Source: JAMXLO01 sp041487355
GTDB lineage: Bacteria > Pseudomonadota > Alphaproteobacteria > Acetobacterales > Acetobacteraceae
DNA length: 21,377 bases
Direction: 5' to 3'
NCBI GenBank assembly: GCA_041487355.1
Contig: JBGPND010000079.1
Coordinates: 1-21,377, forward strand
Shown here: in pieces, positions 7,431-13,973 of the stretch
Position numbering within the stretch: position 1 is the first letter of the stretch
Layout: the number at the start of each line of letters is the position of its first letter
Position numbers and translations under genes: made by a program
The notes under the pieces: generated by a model
What the model was told of the DNA's origin: nothing
The model's input: the letters and a program-made list of their open reading frames with translations, nothing else
Databases searched by the model: none

Positions 7431-8759
7431 TCACTCTGCTGGTGCATCGGCGACCCTGATTTCTGCCAGGATTTCGGCGGCTTTCAGCTCGTCCAGCGTC
7501 ACCCGACCGACCGTGTTCTTACTCGCGCTATGGTAGTAACTGTCTTTGACCAGGACGCCACTTTCGATCCAGGCAGCAACGATCTTCCCGGCTTCGCGCT
7601 CGGATCGGCCGCCGATTTCCATCAGCGGATTGCCGGCCCAGGGTGTGTGCTTGGCCTGCCGGTTCGGTCCATAAATGGACTGCCGCAATGCGGCGAAGAT
7701 GGCGGGCAGTGTAGCGGCGTCCATGCCCTCGAACAGCGGACGCGGCTGCCAGGTGGTGGCCACCCCTACATCATCGCCATCCGGGTAGTCGCCATCGCCG
7801 TTGTTCAGCGGCACGCCGATCAGCTTGAACCACGTCGCCTTCTCGGGCGGCGGTGCGTAGTTCTCTTTGCTCCCGGCAATGCGGATGTAGCGCCATGCAT
7901 CTGTGATGTTCATCGTCGCCGCCACGTCGGGCGGCATGCGCGCGAGGATGCGGCAACTGCGAAAGGTGGCGCGTAGGCTGGTGGCGCCCATCAGATCGTC
8001 GGGGTTGCCGGCGGCGCCCTTGCGCAGATGGTGCAGCACCAGCGCGGCGGCCCGGCTTTCGTGCGCGATCCGGGATATCTCCCCGGCCACCTTCGCGACC
8101 ATGACATTATTGTTGCCGTCGTCGAGACCGTGCGCATGGTTGAACGGATCGACGATCAGCAGAGCGGCCTTGATCGCTGCCAGTTGTTTGATGATCTCCG
8201 CACTATCTGGGAACGTCGTGTTGCCGTCGGTGACGGTGGCGAAGGACACGCGCCCGCCGGGCTTCCGCAGAAAACGGATGCTCCGCAGCACGGTCTCATA
8301 GTCCAGCTCGTAGTGCAGACACGCAGCGGCGATGCGGCGGTGCCACTCGTCTTCGTCATCCTCATAGGTGACGATCACCACCGGCCCGGTGCGCCAGACA
8401 CGCTCGCCGAGCAACGGTTTGCCCGTGATCACCGCCAGCGCCATCACCACGGCGATTGCGCCCTTGCCTCCGCCGTCAACCGCACCGATCACCGCGGCAC
8501 TGCCGAACAGCAGGAAGTGGCCGTAGGCCCATCGGCGAGGCGGTATCTTCGTGGCACCGACAGGATCGAGCGGGACGCATTCGAGGGGGCCGGCATGCGG
8601 CGGCGTGGCTGACGGTGGCGCGAGATTGCCGCTCTTGTCCGCCTTCGCCGGCCGCCAACGTGGATCGTCCGGGGCAAGGTTCTGCCAGTCGGGGTTTGCC
8701 GCTACCCATGCCGCATCCGGCGGCTCGATGGGAAAGCGCTCGGCGGCGCTGGCGTCCAT
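7431..8759 (-). CDS. RepA-like AAA ATPase (replicative helicase/ATPase of the element)
   Basis: The ATG at 8757-8759 overlaps the primase stop (ATGA), giving 442 aa; the longer frame to 8933 is primase shadow. The RecA-fold core has a Walker A-like loop GAVDGGGKG (about 92-100), TYEDDEDEWHRR (about 131-142), a Walker B strand LLIVD ending at Asp204, and an LVLHHLRKG sensor motif (about 240-248). These are hallmarks of RepA/AAA_25-type ATPases of plasmids and phages, which drive DNA unwinding at an origin. The C-terminal 90 residues look like a small winged-helix domain (EREAGKIVAAWIESGVL). The residue after the Walker A lysine is Gly instead of Ser/Thr, so catalytic activity needs testing. 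It pairs with the upstream primase-polymerase. Confidence 0.85.
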   Translation of the reverse strand: MDASAAERFPIEPPDAAWVAANPDWQNLAPDDPRWRPAKADKSGNLAPPSATPPHAGPLECVPLDPVGATKIPPRRWAYGHFLLFGSAAVIGAVDGGGKGAIAVVMALAVITGKPLLGERVWRTGPVVIVTYEDDEDEWHRRIAAACLHYELDYETVLRSIRFLRKPGGRVSFATVTDGNTTFPDSAEIIKQLAAIKAALLIVDPFNHAHGLDDGNNNVMVAKVAGEISRIAHESRAAALVLHHLRKGAAGNPDDLMGATSLRATFRSCRILARMPPDVAATMNITDAWRYIRIAGSKENYAPPPEKATWFKLIGVPLNNGDGDYPDGDDVGVATTWQPRPLFEGMDAATLPAIFAALRQSIYGPNRQAKHTPWAGNPLMEIGGRSEREAGKIVAAWIESGVLVKDSYYHSASKNTVGRVTLDELKAAEILAEIRVADAPAE

Positions 8760-9577
8760 CAGGTTGCCCCCAGTGGGGAAAGCGCGCCTTTGGCCAGCCC
8801 CCAGTCGATCGTGCCCTTGGCGTTCGTGCGGTCCACCCGCTCGCCGCCGGCTTGCAGGATAGCGTCCAGCAGCAGATCGGCGGCGGTGGCGCGGGACATG
8901 CCCGCGGCGTCCAGCAGGCCGCCGAGCGTGCAAGAGGCCGCCCGTAGCGACTTGTGGCGTCTGCCATCGGGCGCGCCCGCCAGCTTACGTAGGGTCCCGG
9001 ATATGATGCGCTGCGCGCTGCTGCCGTCGCTGGTGAATGGCCTGGCCGAGCGCGTGATCGGCTCTGGTTCCGGCTTGTAGAACAGCGACTCCAGCAGCCA
9101 GCCCGGCCACTCGGCAACGGAGCTGTGATCGGTGCAGAGGTAGCCGGCAGAGAACCACAGAACGATGTAACCACCGCTGCCTCGGGTATCGATGCCCTTG
9201 CCGATCTGGCTTTCGGTGTTGTGCACGCCCTCGGCATGGCGGAACAGCAGATGGAATCCACCTGATCGCGTCTGATAAGTCCGCGTCGGCGGGATTTTGC
9301 TTTGTGCTGCGATCATCCACGCCCTGGCCGCGGCGTGCTTCACATCCACGTCGAGAACATCGAAGCCGGACCGTTCGCCGGTTGCCACGCCGATCAACAC
9401 GGCGTTGCGGTGGGAGAACATGCGGGCGATCAGCGCAGGATCCGTTGTCGCGTCCAGGCAGCCACGGCCGCCGTCCGCTTTGCCGATGGCTGGCGCCTTG
9501 TTTTCCGCGCAGGGGAACACCTGCCAGCCGGCGTTGCGCGCGACGTTCTGCGCAATCTGCACCACATCGGCGGTCAT
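8759..9577 (-). CDS. Bifunctional DNA primase/polymerase (AEP superfamily)
   Basis: This 272-aa protein has the prim-pol N-terminal domain of phage and plasmid replicases. After a WQVFPCAENKAP start (about 18-29) come motif I FDVLDVDVK with metal-binding D76 and D78, motif II SGGFHL with H109, and motif III GIDTRGSGGY with D130. Together these support primer synthesis in the archaeo-eukaryotic primase family. The C-terminal 90 residues are helical (LRAASCTLGGLLDAAGM) and may be the PriCT-like accessory part. The start overlaps the small upstream gene by 4 nt and the stop overlaps the ATPase start by 4 nt, giving a tight replication cassette. In relatives the primase and helicase are often fused; here they are separate coupled genes. 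Confidence 0.9.
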   Translation of the reverse strand: MTADVVQIAQNVARNAGWQVFPCAENKAPAIGKADGGRGCLDATTDPALIARMFSHRNAVLIGVATGERSGFDVLDVDVKHAAARAWMIAAQSKIPPTRTYQTRSGGFHLLFRHAEGVHNTESQIGKGIDTRGSGGYIVLWFSAGYLCTDHSSVAEWPGWLLESLFYKPEPEPITRSARPFTSDGSSAQRIISGTLRKLAGAPDGRRHKSLRAASCTLGGLLDAAGMSRATAADLLLDAILQAGGERVDRTNAKGTIDWGLAKGALSPLGAT

Positions 9578-9786
9578 CCCCGCCCGCCCCGCCGCATCAT
9601 GGCGGCGTCCACGTACGAGATTTTCCCATCGGCCGTGATGATCGTTGCGCCCGAAACCGTATTGTCCGCCTCAACCATTGCGGAAACGATGCGCAGCAAG
9701 TCGGCGCGGTTGAGTGCCACGATCACCGAATCGTCTGGTATGCGGCGGCGTGCCGATTCCGCCGCTCGGCGTTGTGCGCGGTTCAT
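9574..9786 (-). CDS. Small basic protein of unknown function, 70 aa
   Basis: The ATG at 9784-9786 is preceded by AGGTGG and overlaps the stop of the 42-aa gene upstream; a 14-residue longer start at 9828 would lie inside that gene. The N-terminus (MNRAQRRAAESARRR) is a basic helix of a kind frequent in small phage proteins. It is followed by a compact segment DSVIVALNRADLLRIVSAMV and a Gly/Arg-rich tail. It overlaps the primase start by 4 nt and so belongs to the replication operon. It may be a nucleic-acid-binding accessory, but no family is recognised. Confidence 0.65.
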   Translation of the reverse strand: MNRAQRRAAESARRRIPDDSVIVALNRADLLRIVSAMVEADNTVSGATIITADGKISYVDAAMMRRGGRG

Positions 9787-9911
9787 GGTGCCACCTCGCG
9801 CCGCACATGGCGCAGAACCACCCAGCAAATGGCCCAGGAAAGGAGCCCCCGCGCAACCGCGCGCAAAAGCTGGTCCCGCAGCTTATCGAGGTCAGTGGGC
9901 AGATTGTGCAT
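9783..9911 (-). CDS. Very small protein with a hydrophobic helix, 42 aa
   Basis: An ATG at 9909-9911 with AAGGA 7 nt upstream opens 42 codons ending in a TGA that overlaps the next gene's ATG (ATGA at 9783-9786). The product begins with a polar helix (MHNLPTDLDKLRDQLL) and has a hydrophobic stretch LLSWAICWVVL at about residues 23-33 ending in a basic tail. It may be membrane-associated. Ribosome binding site, operon position and coupled overlap support a real gene; there is no recognisable family. Confidence 0.5.
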   Translation of the reverse strand: MHNLPTDLDKLRDQLLRAVARGLLSWAICWVVLRHVRREVAP

Positions 9912-9938
9912 GCTCGCGTCCTTGCAGAACGCGGCGCT

Positions 9939-10031
9939 TGCAGGTTTAGCTCAGGGGTGATAGATCATCCACATCCGCTGATCCGCCGCCTTACTGAGCA
10001 CCCCCTGCACGTCGCCGCGTGCGGGGGTTTT
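9939..10031 (+). ncRNA. Candidate structured RNA with tRNA-like start and alternative folds
   Basis: On the plus strand TGCAGG (9939-9944), GCTCAG (9949-9954) and GATCA (9963-9967) pair in nested order with TGATC (9979-9983), CTGAGC (9994-9999) and CCTGCA (10004-10009). The 5' part reads like a tRNA D-arm (TTAGCTCAGGGGTGATAGA), but no T-arm follows, so it is not a tRNA. The last arm also takes part in the terminator stem downstream, so the two folds exclude one another. No convincing promoter was found. Whether an RNA is made from this strand is unknown. Confidence 0.35.
10001..10031 (+). terminator. Intrinsic terminator (plus strand)
   Basis: CCCCC-T-GCACG (10001-10011) pairs with CGTGC-GGGGG (10018-10027) over a 6-nt loop with one bulged T, followed by TTTT (10028-10031). 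It stands 2 bp from the AlpA stop codon and would stop a plus-strand transcript before it ran antisense into that gene. Confidence 0.6.
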
Positions 10032-10032
10032 G

Positions 10033-10281
10033 CTATGCGGCGGCCTTCGTCATGTGCTCAGCCTGCCACTGGCGCAGATCGCCAAGCCGCCAGTAGTTTC
10101 GCGAGTTCATCTTGACCGGCCGCGGAAACTGCACCCGCGGGTCGCGCATCCATCGCCAGATGCACATATTCGAGCGGTCGCCGACGCGAGCGCGGACTTG
10201 CGCGCTGGTCAGCAGGGTGTCGTCATCGGCCGGCTGTACTGGCTTGGGCCGCGGCCTCTCGATCGTCTGATCGGTCTGCAT
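10033..10281 (-). CDS. AlpA-like helix-turn-helix regulator / excisionase-type protein
   Basis: This 82-aa protein has a winged helix-turn-helix of the AlpA/MerR-like excisionase type: LLTSAQVRARVGDRSN at about 23-38 (first helices), then IWRWMRDPRVQFPRPVKM at about 41-58 (recognition helix and wing) and YWRLGDLRQWQ at about 63-73. In P4 and similar satellites AlpA activates integrase/excision genes; in PICIs related proteins start early transcription. The ATG at 10279-10281 has GGAGG 5 nt upstream, but this site is one arm of a long hairpin, suggesting translational control. It lies directly after the integrase/unknown pair and before the replication genes. Confidence 0.8.
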   Translation of the reverse strand: MQTDQTIERPRPKPVQPADDDTLLTSAQVRARVGDRSNMCIWRWMRDPRVQFPRPVKMNSRNYWRLGDLRQWQAEHMTKAAA

Positions 10282-10285
10282 ATCG

Positions 10286-10320
10286 CCTCCGTGCTAACCC
10301 GTTGCGTCGGGTGACGGAGG
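10286..10320 (-). promoter_or_regulatory. Leader hairpin sequestering the AlpA ribosome binding site
   Basis: In the mRNA (minus strand) CCTCCGT (10320-10314) and ACCCG (10312-10308) pair with CGGGT (10301-10297) and ACGGAGG (10292-10286), with a 6-nt loop and a small internal loop. The last arm contains the GGAGG of the AlpA gene, so the folded leader would hide it. As DNA the same sequence could be an operator. Confidence 0.6.
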
Positions 10321-10329
10321 TTCAGCTAG

Positions 10330-10357
10330 GGCATATCTGCCGCCGCGTCCTGTCCAA
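10330..10357 (-). promoter_or_regulatory. Possible promoter for the AlpA-replication operon
   Basis: A minus-strand TTGGAC (10357-10352) and TATGCC (10335-10330) are separated by 16 bp. Transcription would begin near 10323, just before the leader hairpin. The -10 overlaps a small GGCA-GATA-TGCC inverted repeat that could be an operator. The match to the consensus is moderate. Confidence 0.35.
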
Positions 10358-10385
10358 TCGAATTGACCCGGTTACACGGCGGGAT

Positions 10386-11057
10386 TCAGACTCGGGTGAT
10401 CTTGCCGTTGGATATCCCCCACGCGGGGAGCTGCAATGCGGCCGGAATAGACCACATCCTCTCGGCCGGTAGGAGCTGGCCATCGTCGTGTTGCGAACGA
10501 TGTTCCTCTCCCGAAATTCTGATCAACTCGGCAATGGCAAGAATATCTGCAAGATCATCTCCGCAAAGCAGGCCAAGTGAAAGGGGATGATTTTCGTGAG
10601 CAAGCCAAAGATGAGATACTGTCTGATATTCTGCCCATACTTCCCGTAATGTGTTGCGCGATATTCCCTTTACCTTGTTTTTTCCCCCCTGATTATAGAT
10701 TTCCGTATAGGCACCCTCCAGCGACGCTCGACGTTCACCGGCGCCCGCCGCTGCGAGGATGATCCCGAGGATTATGCCTGCCATCCTCCCCTTACTGTAC
10801 CGCCCCTGGGTGGAATAGGCGGCCCTTGCGTCCCGCTGCAACTCGAATGGCGCGGCATCAGTCGCCTGCCAAAAGAGACGCTTCGCGGCCTCCGAGGCAA
10901 CGCCGTCGGTTCGGCGCCACTCAAGAGCACCCGCAGCGCGCATCCCGGCAACAATCTGCCGATGTCTCTCCGCCGATGCCGCGGGTTGAAGCATGACCGC
11001 TATCACGTATGCGTGGGTCCACGGCGCGTGCAAATCTGCAATGTCGAGCTTGGGCAT
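10386..11057 (-). CDS. Unknown protein translationally coupled to the integrase
   Basis: The ATG at 11055-11057 shares 4 nt with the integrase TGA, so the 223-aa protein is made from the integrase mRNA. It has a Trp/His-containing N-terminus (LHAPWTHAYVIAVML), a short hydrophobic segment (GRMAGIILGIILAAAGAG, about 115-132) and a C-terminal half with SRNTLREVWAEYQTVSHLW (about 155-173) followed by LADILAIAELIRISGEEH. I recall similar integrase-linked hypothetical proteins in alphaproteobacterial islands, without a known function. The stretch 10480-10700 is clearly richer in A+T than its neighbours. It could be a directionality or immunity factor; nothing in the sequence proves this. Confidence 0.65.
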   Translation of the reverse strand: MPKLDIADLHAPWTHAYVIAVMLQPAASAERHRQIVAGMRAAGALEWRRTDGVASEAAKRLFWQATDAAPFELQRDARAAYSTQGRYSKGRMAGIILGIILAAAGAGERRASLEGAYTEIYNQGGKNKVKGISRNTLREVWAEYQTVSHLWLAHENHPLSLGLLCGDDLADILAIAELIRISGEEHRSQHDDGQLLPAERMWSIPAALQLPAWGISNGKITRV

Positions 11058-12382
11058 CACCCTGCCGCCTGCCGCAGCGGCACCACGTTCGCGCTCAGCG
11101 GCGCAGTCAGGTTCCCGAGATACTGTGCCCACATCTCCAGCGCGTTCCGCTTTTCCGTCAGGTACGCGTGCCGGTCATAGATGCCGGTCACGCTCCGATC
11201 CGCATGGTTCAGCACCTTGCCGATGATGAGCCGCGACACGCCAAGGCGGCCCATCTCGGTTGCGGCGGTGCGGCGCAGATCGTGGATCACCCAAGGCACC
11301 AGCGCCGCGCCGTCGCGTGCCTTGGCGATCGTCTGGTCGAGTCGCGGCTTGGCCTTGGAGAAACCGGAGATCGGAACATCGCCCGCCGTGGTGAACACGT
11401 ACGGGCTGGCCCTGATCACGCGGTCAACGGTGACGGCCTTCCGCGGCAACCCTCTCAGGATTTCAACCGCCAACGGCGCCAACGGCACGACATGGCTGCG
11501 GCCCGCCTTCGTCGCCTCCGCTGGCAGGGTCCAGGTCCGCTCGTCCAGGTCCAGATCGGCCCAGCGCATCCGGGCCACTTCATCGCGGCGCTGGCCGGTG
11601 ATCAGTGCGAGCCGGAAGAACGGACCGAACGGGTAGCCGAGTGCGCCAGCAACGTCCCACACCGCGCGGATTTCCTCGGCGGTAAGGGTCCGCTCGCGTC
11701 GCGTTTCCTCGCCCGGCCGCTCCACCAGCGCCACGGGCGTTGAGTCGATGATGCCCCGGCGCAGCGCGAAGTTGAACAGCGCCCGGATCGCGGCCAGGGT
11801 CCGGTTGGCCGAGATCGGGCCGCCGGGTGCCTTCCGGCGCTTGCCGTCATCACCCTTCACCACGCTGCCGCGGTCCATCACCGCGTCCAGCAACTCGATC
11901 ACGTCGCGGCGCGTGATGCCCTTGATGTCGCGGCTGCCCCACCGGGTCAGGACGTGGTTGCGGAAATTCCGGCGCGTCTCTTCGATGTAGCGAGGCGCGC
12001 GGTGTTTCAGTTCAAGGCCGCGCTTGATGAATAGTTCTACCACGTTGGCGATGGTGTCCGGGGCGCGGGCGGCCTGTTCCTTGGCTTCCGCCTTCGCTGC
12101 GCCGGGGTCTGTCCCAGCCTGAAGCTGCCGCCTCGCTTTGGTGGCCGCTTCCCGAGCATCCGCGAGGCCAAGAGCGGGGTACCCCGGCTCGAACGTCAGG
12201 CGGCGCTGCTTCCCACCCCACCTGTAGAATAGGGTCCAGGTCCGCCGCTCGGGCCGCTGGTCAACCGCGCCGGTGACCCGCAAGGCCAGCCCCGGATACG
12301 CCGCGTCGAAATAGTCCACCCGGCCGCCCGGCGGCGCCTTCAGCCGTTGAACCGCGGCGTCGGTCAGCTTGACGGTCGGCAT
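11057..12382 (-). CDS. Tyrosine recombinase integrase (DUF4102/P4 type)
   Basis: This 441-aa protein has the full layout of P4-type integrases: an N-terminal arm-binding DUF4102 domain (about 1-95, with DYFDAAYPGLALRVT), a core-binding helical domain (about 105-220) and the catalytic domain. The tyrosine recombinase residues are visible: R265 in TGQRRDE, K292, H367 and R370 in HDLRRTA, H393 in NHAD, and the nucleophile Y402 in GIYDRHAY. It inserts the element into a tRNA gene; the tRNA-Arg fragment 160 bp upstream of the start fits this. The ATG at 12380-12382 is preceded by AGGGGG about 8 nt away. Its stop overlaps the next gene, and no residue looks damaged. Confidence 0.95.
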   Translation of the reverse strand: MPTVKLTDAAVQRLKAPPGGRVDYFDAAYPGLALRVTGAVDQRPERRTWTLFYRWGGKQRRLTFEPGYPALGLADAREAATKARRQLQAGTDPGAAKAEAKEQAARAPDTIANVVELFIKRGLELKHRAPRYIEETRRNFRNHVLTRWGSRDIKGITRRDVIELLDAVMDRGSVVKGDDGKRRKAPGGPISANRTLAAIRALFNFALRRGIIDSTPVALVERPGEETRRERTLTAEEIRAVWDVAGALGYPFGPFFRLALITGQRRDEVARMRWADLDLDERTWTLPAEATKAGRSHVVPLAPLAVEILRGLPRKAVTVDRVIRASPYVFTTAGDVPISGFSKAKPRLDQTIAKARDGAALVPWVIHDLRRTAATEMGRLGVSRLIIGKVLNHADRSVTGIYDRHAYLTEKRNALEMWAQYLGNLTAPLSANVVPLRQAAG

Positions 12383-12396
12383 CTGGTGATCCCCCT

Positions 12397-12442
12397 GGGT
12401 AACACTCGGGTAACACCGTAGGCCCGTTATGGCATGTTACCC
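12397..12442. repeat. Three GGGTAACA sites upstream of the integrase (possible arm sites)
   Basis: GGGTAACAC occurs at 12397-12405 and 12408-12416, 11 bp apart, and inverted as TGTTACCC at 12435-12442. A further GTTATG/CATAAC inverted pair lies at 12426-12431 and 12449-12454. Repeats between integrase start and att core are typical of integrase arm-binding or excisionase sites. Confidence 0.5.
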
Positions 12443-12446
12443 ACAG

Positions 12447-12455
12447 TTCATAACA
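12447..12455 (-). promoter_or_regulatory. Possible extended -10 promoter of the integrase gene
   Basis: On the minus strand TGTTATGAA resembles an extended -10 (TG-N-TATGAA), 65 bp before the integrase ATG. No good -35 is present at 16-18 bp. The GGGTAACA sites lie just downstream, so their binding protein could repress it. Confidence 0.25.
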
Positions 12456-12544
12456 TGGCGTAACGCAGGAGGACGTGCAAGGGATTTCCGCGAGATTCAC
12501 CCCGCGGGATGCGCAGATTTGTTAGGCCCGGTTATTGGCTGATT

Positions 12545-12594
12545 CCAGACTACGGATCTGGGGGTTGGGAGTTCGAGTCTCTCCGGGCGCGCCA
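12545..12594 (+). pseudogene. 3' fragment of tRNA-Arg(ACG); right attachment site of the element
   Basis: A correct anticodon arm is present (CCAGA 12545-12549, loop CTACGGA with anticodon ACG at 12552-12554, TCTGG 12557-12561), then a 5-nt variable loop, a T-arm (12567-12583, TTCGAGT loop) and a 3' acceptor strand CGGGCGC with G and CCA at 12592-12594. The D-arm and the 5' acceptor strand (expected GCGCCCG) are missing upstream. This is what remains on the integrase side when an element enters a tRNA gene; the repaired tRNA should lie at the other end of the element, left of the window. Confidence 0.75.
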
Positions 12595-12650
12595 CATTTC
12601 CCGAAAACTGCCGCCACAGCGCTCGACACCCTTGGCGGCCGCCGGGCTTC

Positions 12651-12656
12651 TTGACA
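12651..12656 (+). promoter_or_regulatory. Possible -35 box for the importer operon
   Basis: A perfect TTGACA lies 42 bp before the GTG start of the binding-protein gene. The -10 position (around 12673-12679) has only a poor match, so this is tentative. It lies outside the element, on the chromosome side of the tRNA fragment. Confidence 0.25.
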
Positions 12657-12697
12657 GGATGCGGCGAGGCCAATCACTTCAGCCAAAGGAGCCGCCG

Positions 12698-13966
12698 GTG
12701 CCAGGTAACAGGACAGAGCGTGGAACGATCATCGCGCCGACCAGGCGCAGCGTGCTGGCCGCGGCAGGGGCCGCCGCGGCGCTGCCACTGCTTGGCCGCC
12801 GGGCGCGCGCGGCCGGCGAGCCGATCGCCATCGGCTGGGTGGGACCGCTGTCGCCGCCGGGCGGCTACGCCGAGGGCACCAACATGAAGAACGCCGCCGT
12901 GATCGCCGCGGCGGAAATCAACGCCCAGGGCGGACTGCTCGGCCGGCCGGTTGAGATCACCTATGCCGATACACGCGGCATGCCGGCGGAAGGCCGCACC
13001 GCGGCCGAACGTCTGGTTCAGCAGAACAAGGTCGTCGCCGTGTTCGGCGAGTTCCACAGCCCCGTCGCACTGGCGGGAATGGAGGTCTACCACAAATACG
13101 GCACGCCCTTCATGGCGTGCGACGTGTGGTCCGATCAGATCACGGCGAAGGGCTACCCGGAGGTGTTCCGCAACGCACCGGCCGTGTCGCTGATCGACGT
13201 GACCATCGGCCAATGGATCGCCGCCGCCGGGTTCAAGAACGTGGCAATCATCGCCGAAAAGAACGACGTCGGCCTGGCCGCCCGCACGCTGGTCGCACAG
13301 GAGCTGACCAAGGCGAACATCAAGTTCACCGCGGTGGACGCCGACCCCAACCTGACCGACTTCACTGCGCAGATCCTGCGCTTCAAGAGCACATCGCCGC
13401 CATACGACTTCTTCCTCAGCATATATTCCGAGGCGGGTGCCTACCCGATGATCCGCCAGGCGCACGATCTCGGTTTCGCGCCCACGGCAGACTGCGGCAT
13501 CTACAATTCCGGTGGTCAGGCGGTCGATCCGACGTTCTGGGAGAATGTCGGCGAGGCCGGCAAGTATCTGGTCACCGAGAATGTCGGCCTGCCGAAGGCG
13601 TCGTGGAACGACAAGACCAAGGCGTTCGTCGCGGCATACAAGCAGAAGCACAACGCCGATCCGTCGGGTGCGGTGATGGAAAGCTACGACGGCGCCTGGC
13701 TGCTATTCGATGCGATCAGGACATCGGGCAGCACCGAGGCAAAGGCGATCATCAACGCGCTGGAGAACACCAAGTATGTCGGTGCTCGCGGCAAGTACTC
13801 GTTCTCCACCAGCCATGAGCCGGCCTGGCACTACCACCAGTTCCTGGAAGCGCCGCTGAGCATCCTGCAATACGCCGAGGTCAAGCAGGGCCAGGCCGAA
13901 GCGCCTGTCGTCTGGCCGCGGCAATTCGCCACCGTGCCTTACCCCTACAAGAAGCCGGGGAGCTGA
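12698..13966 (+). CDS. Branched-chain/hydrophobic amino acid ABC transporter substrate-binding protein (Tat signal)
   Basis: The GTG at 12698 has AAAGGAG 6 nt upstream and gives 422 aa; the frame stays open further upstream through the tRNA fragment, which is clearly not coding. Residues 15-40 form a twin-arginine signal (TRRSVL, an Ala-rich core, then ARAAGE). The mature part is a type I periplasmic binding fold (Peripla_BP_6/LivJ family): IAIGWVGPLSPPGGYAEG, AAAEINAQGGLLGRPVEITYAD, and a later YDGAWLLFDAI motif. It captures the substrate for the LivHMGF genes that follow. Binding-site residues do not reveal the ligand; leucine-type amino acids, amides or urea are all possible for this family. 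Confidence 0.9.
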   Translation: MPGNRTERGTIIAPTRRSVLAAAGAAAALPLLGRRARAAGEPIAIGWVGPLSPPGGYAEGTNMKNAAVIAAAEINAQGGLLGRPVEITYADTRGMPAEGRTAAERLVQQNKVVAVFGEFHSPVALAGMEVYHKYGTPFMACDVWSDQITAKGYPEVFRNAPAVSLIDVTIGQWIAAAGFKNVAIIAEKNDVGLAARTLVAQELTKANIKFTAVDADPNLTDFTAQILRFKSTSPPYDFFLSIYSEAGAYPMIRQAHDLGFAPTADCGIYNSGGQAVDPTFWENVGEAGKYLVTENVGLPKASWNDKTKAFVAAYKQKHNADPSGAVMESYDGAWLLFDAIRTSGSTEAKAIINALENTKYVGARGKYSFSTSHEPAWHYHQFLEAPLSILQYAEVKQGQAEAPVVWPRQFATVPYPYKKPGS

Positions 13967-13973
13967 TGCACGA

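Noticed and set aside
7103..7447. N-terminal extension of the small terminase (115 more residues)
   Set aside because: It crosses phased repeats and hairpins, overlaps the ATPase stop, and its composition is not protein-like; GGAG precedes the ATG at 7102.
9939..10010. tRNA gene suggested by TTTAGCTCAGGGG
   Set aside because: There is no T-arm (no GTTC-type loop), no proper anticodon arm and no CCA; described instead as a candidate structured RNA.
12500..12594. Complete functional tRNA gene
   Set aside because: Anticodon and T-arms are good, but no D-arm and no 5' strand complementary to CGGGCGC can be found at the right distance.
12509..12697. Upstream extension of the binding-protein reading frame
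   Set aside because: The frame runs through the tRNA-Arg fragment and lacks a ribosome binding site; the GTG at 12698 with AAAGGAG and a Tat signal is the natural start.
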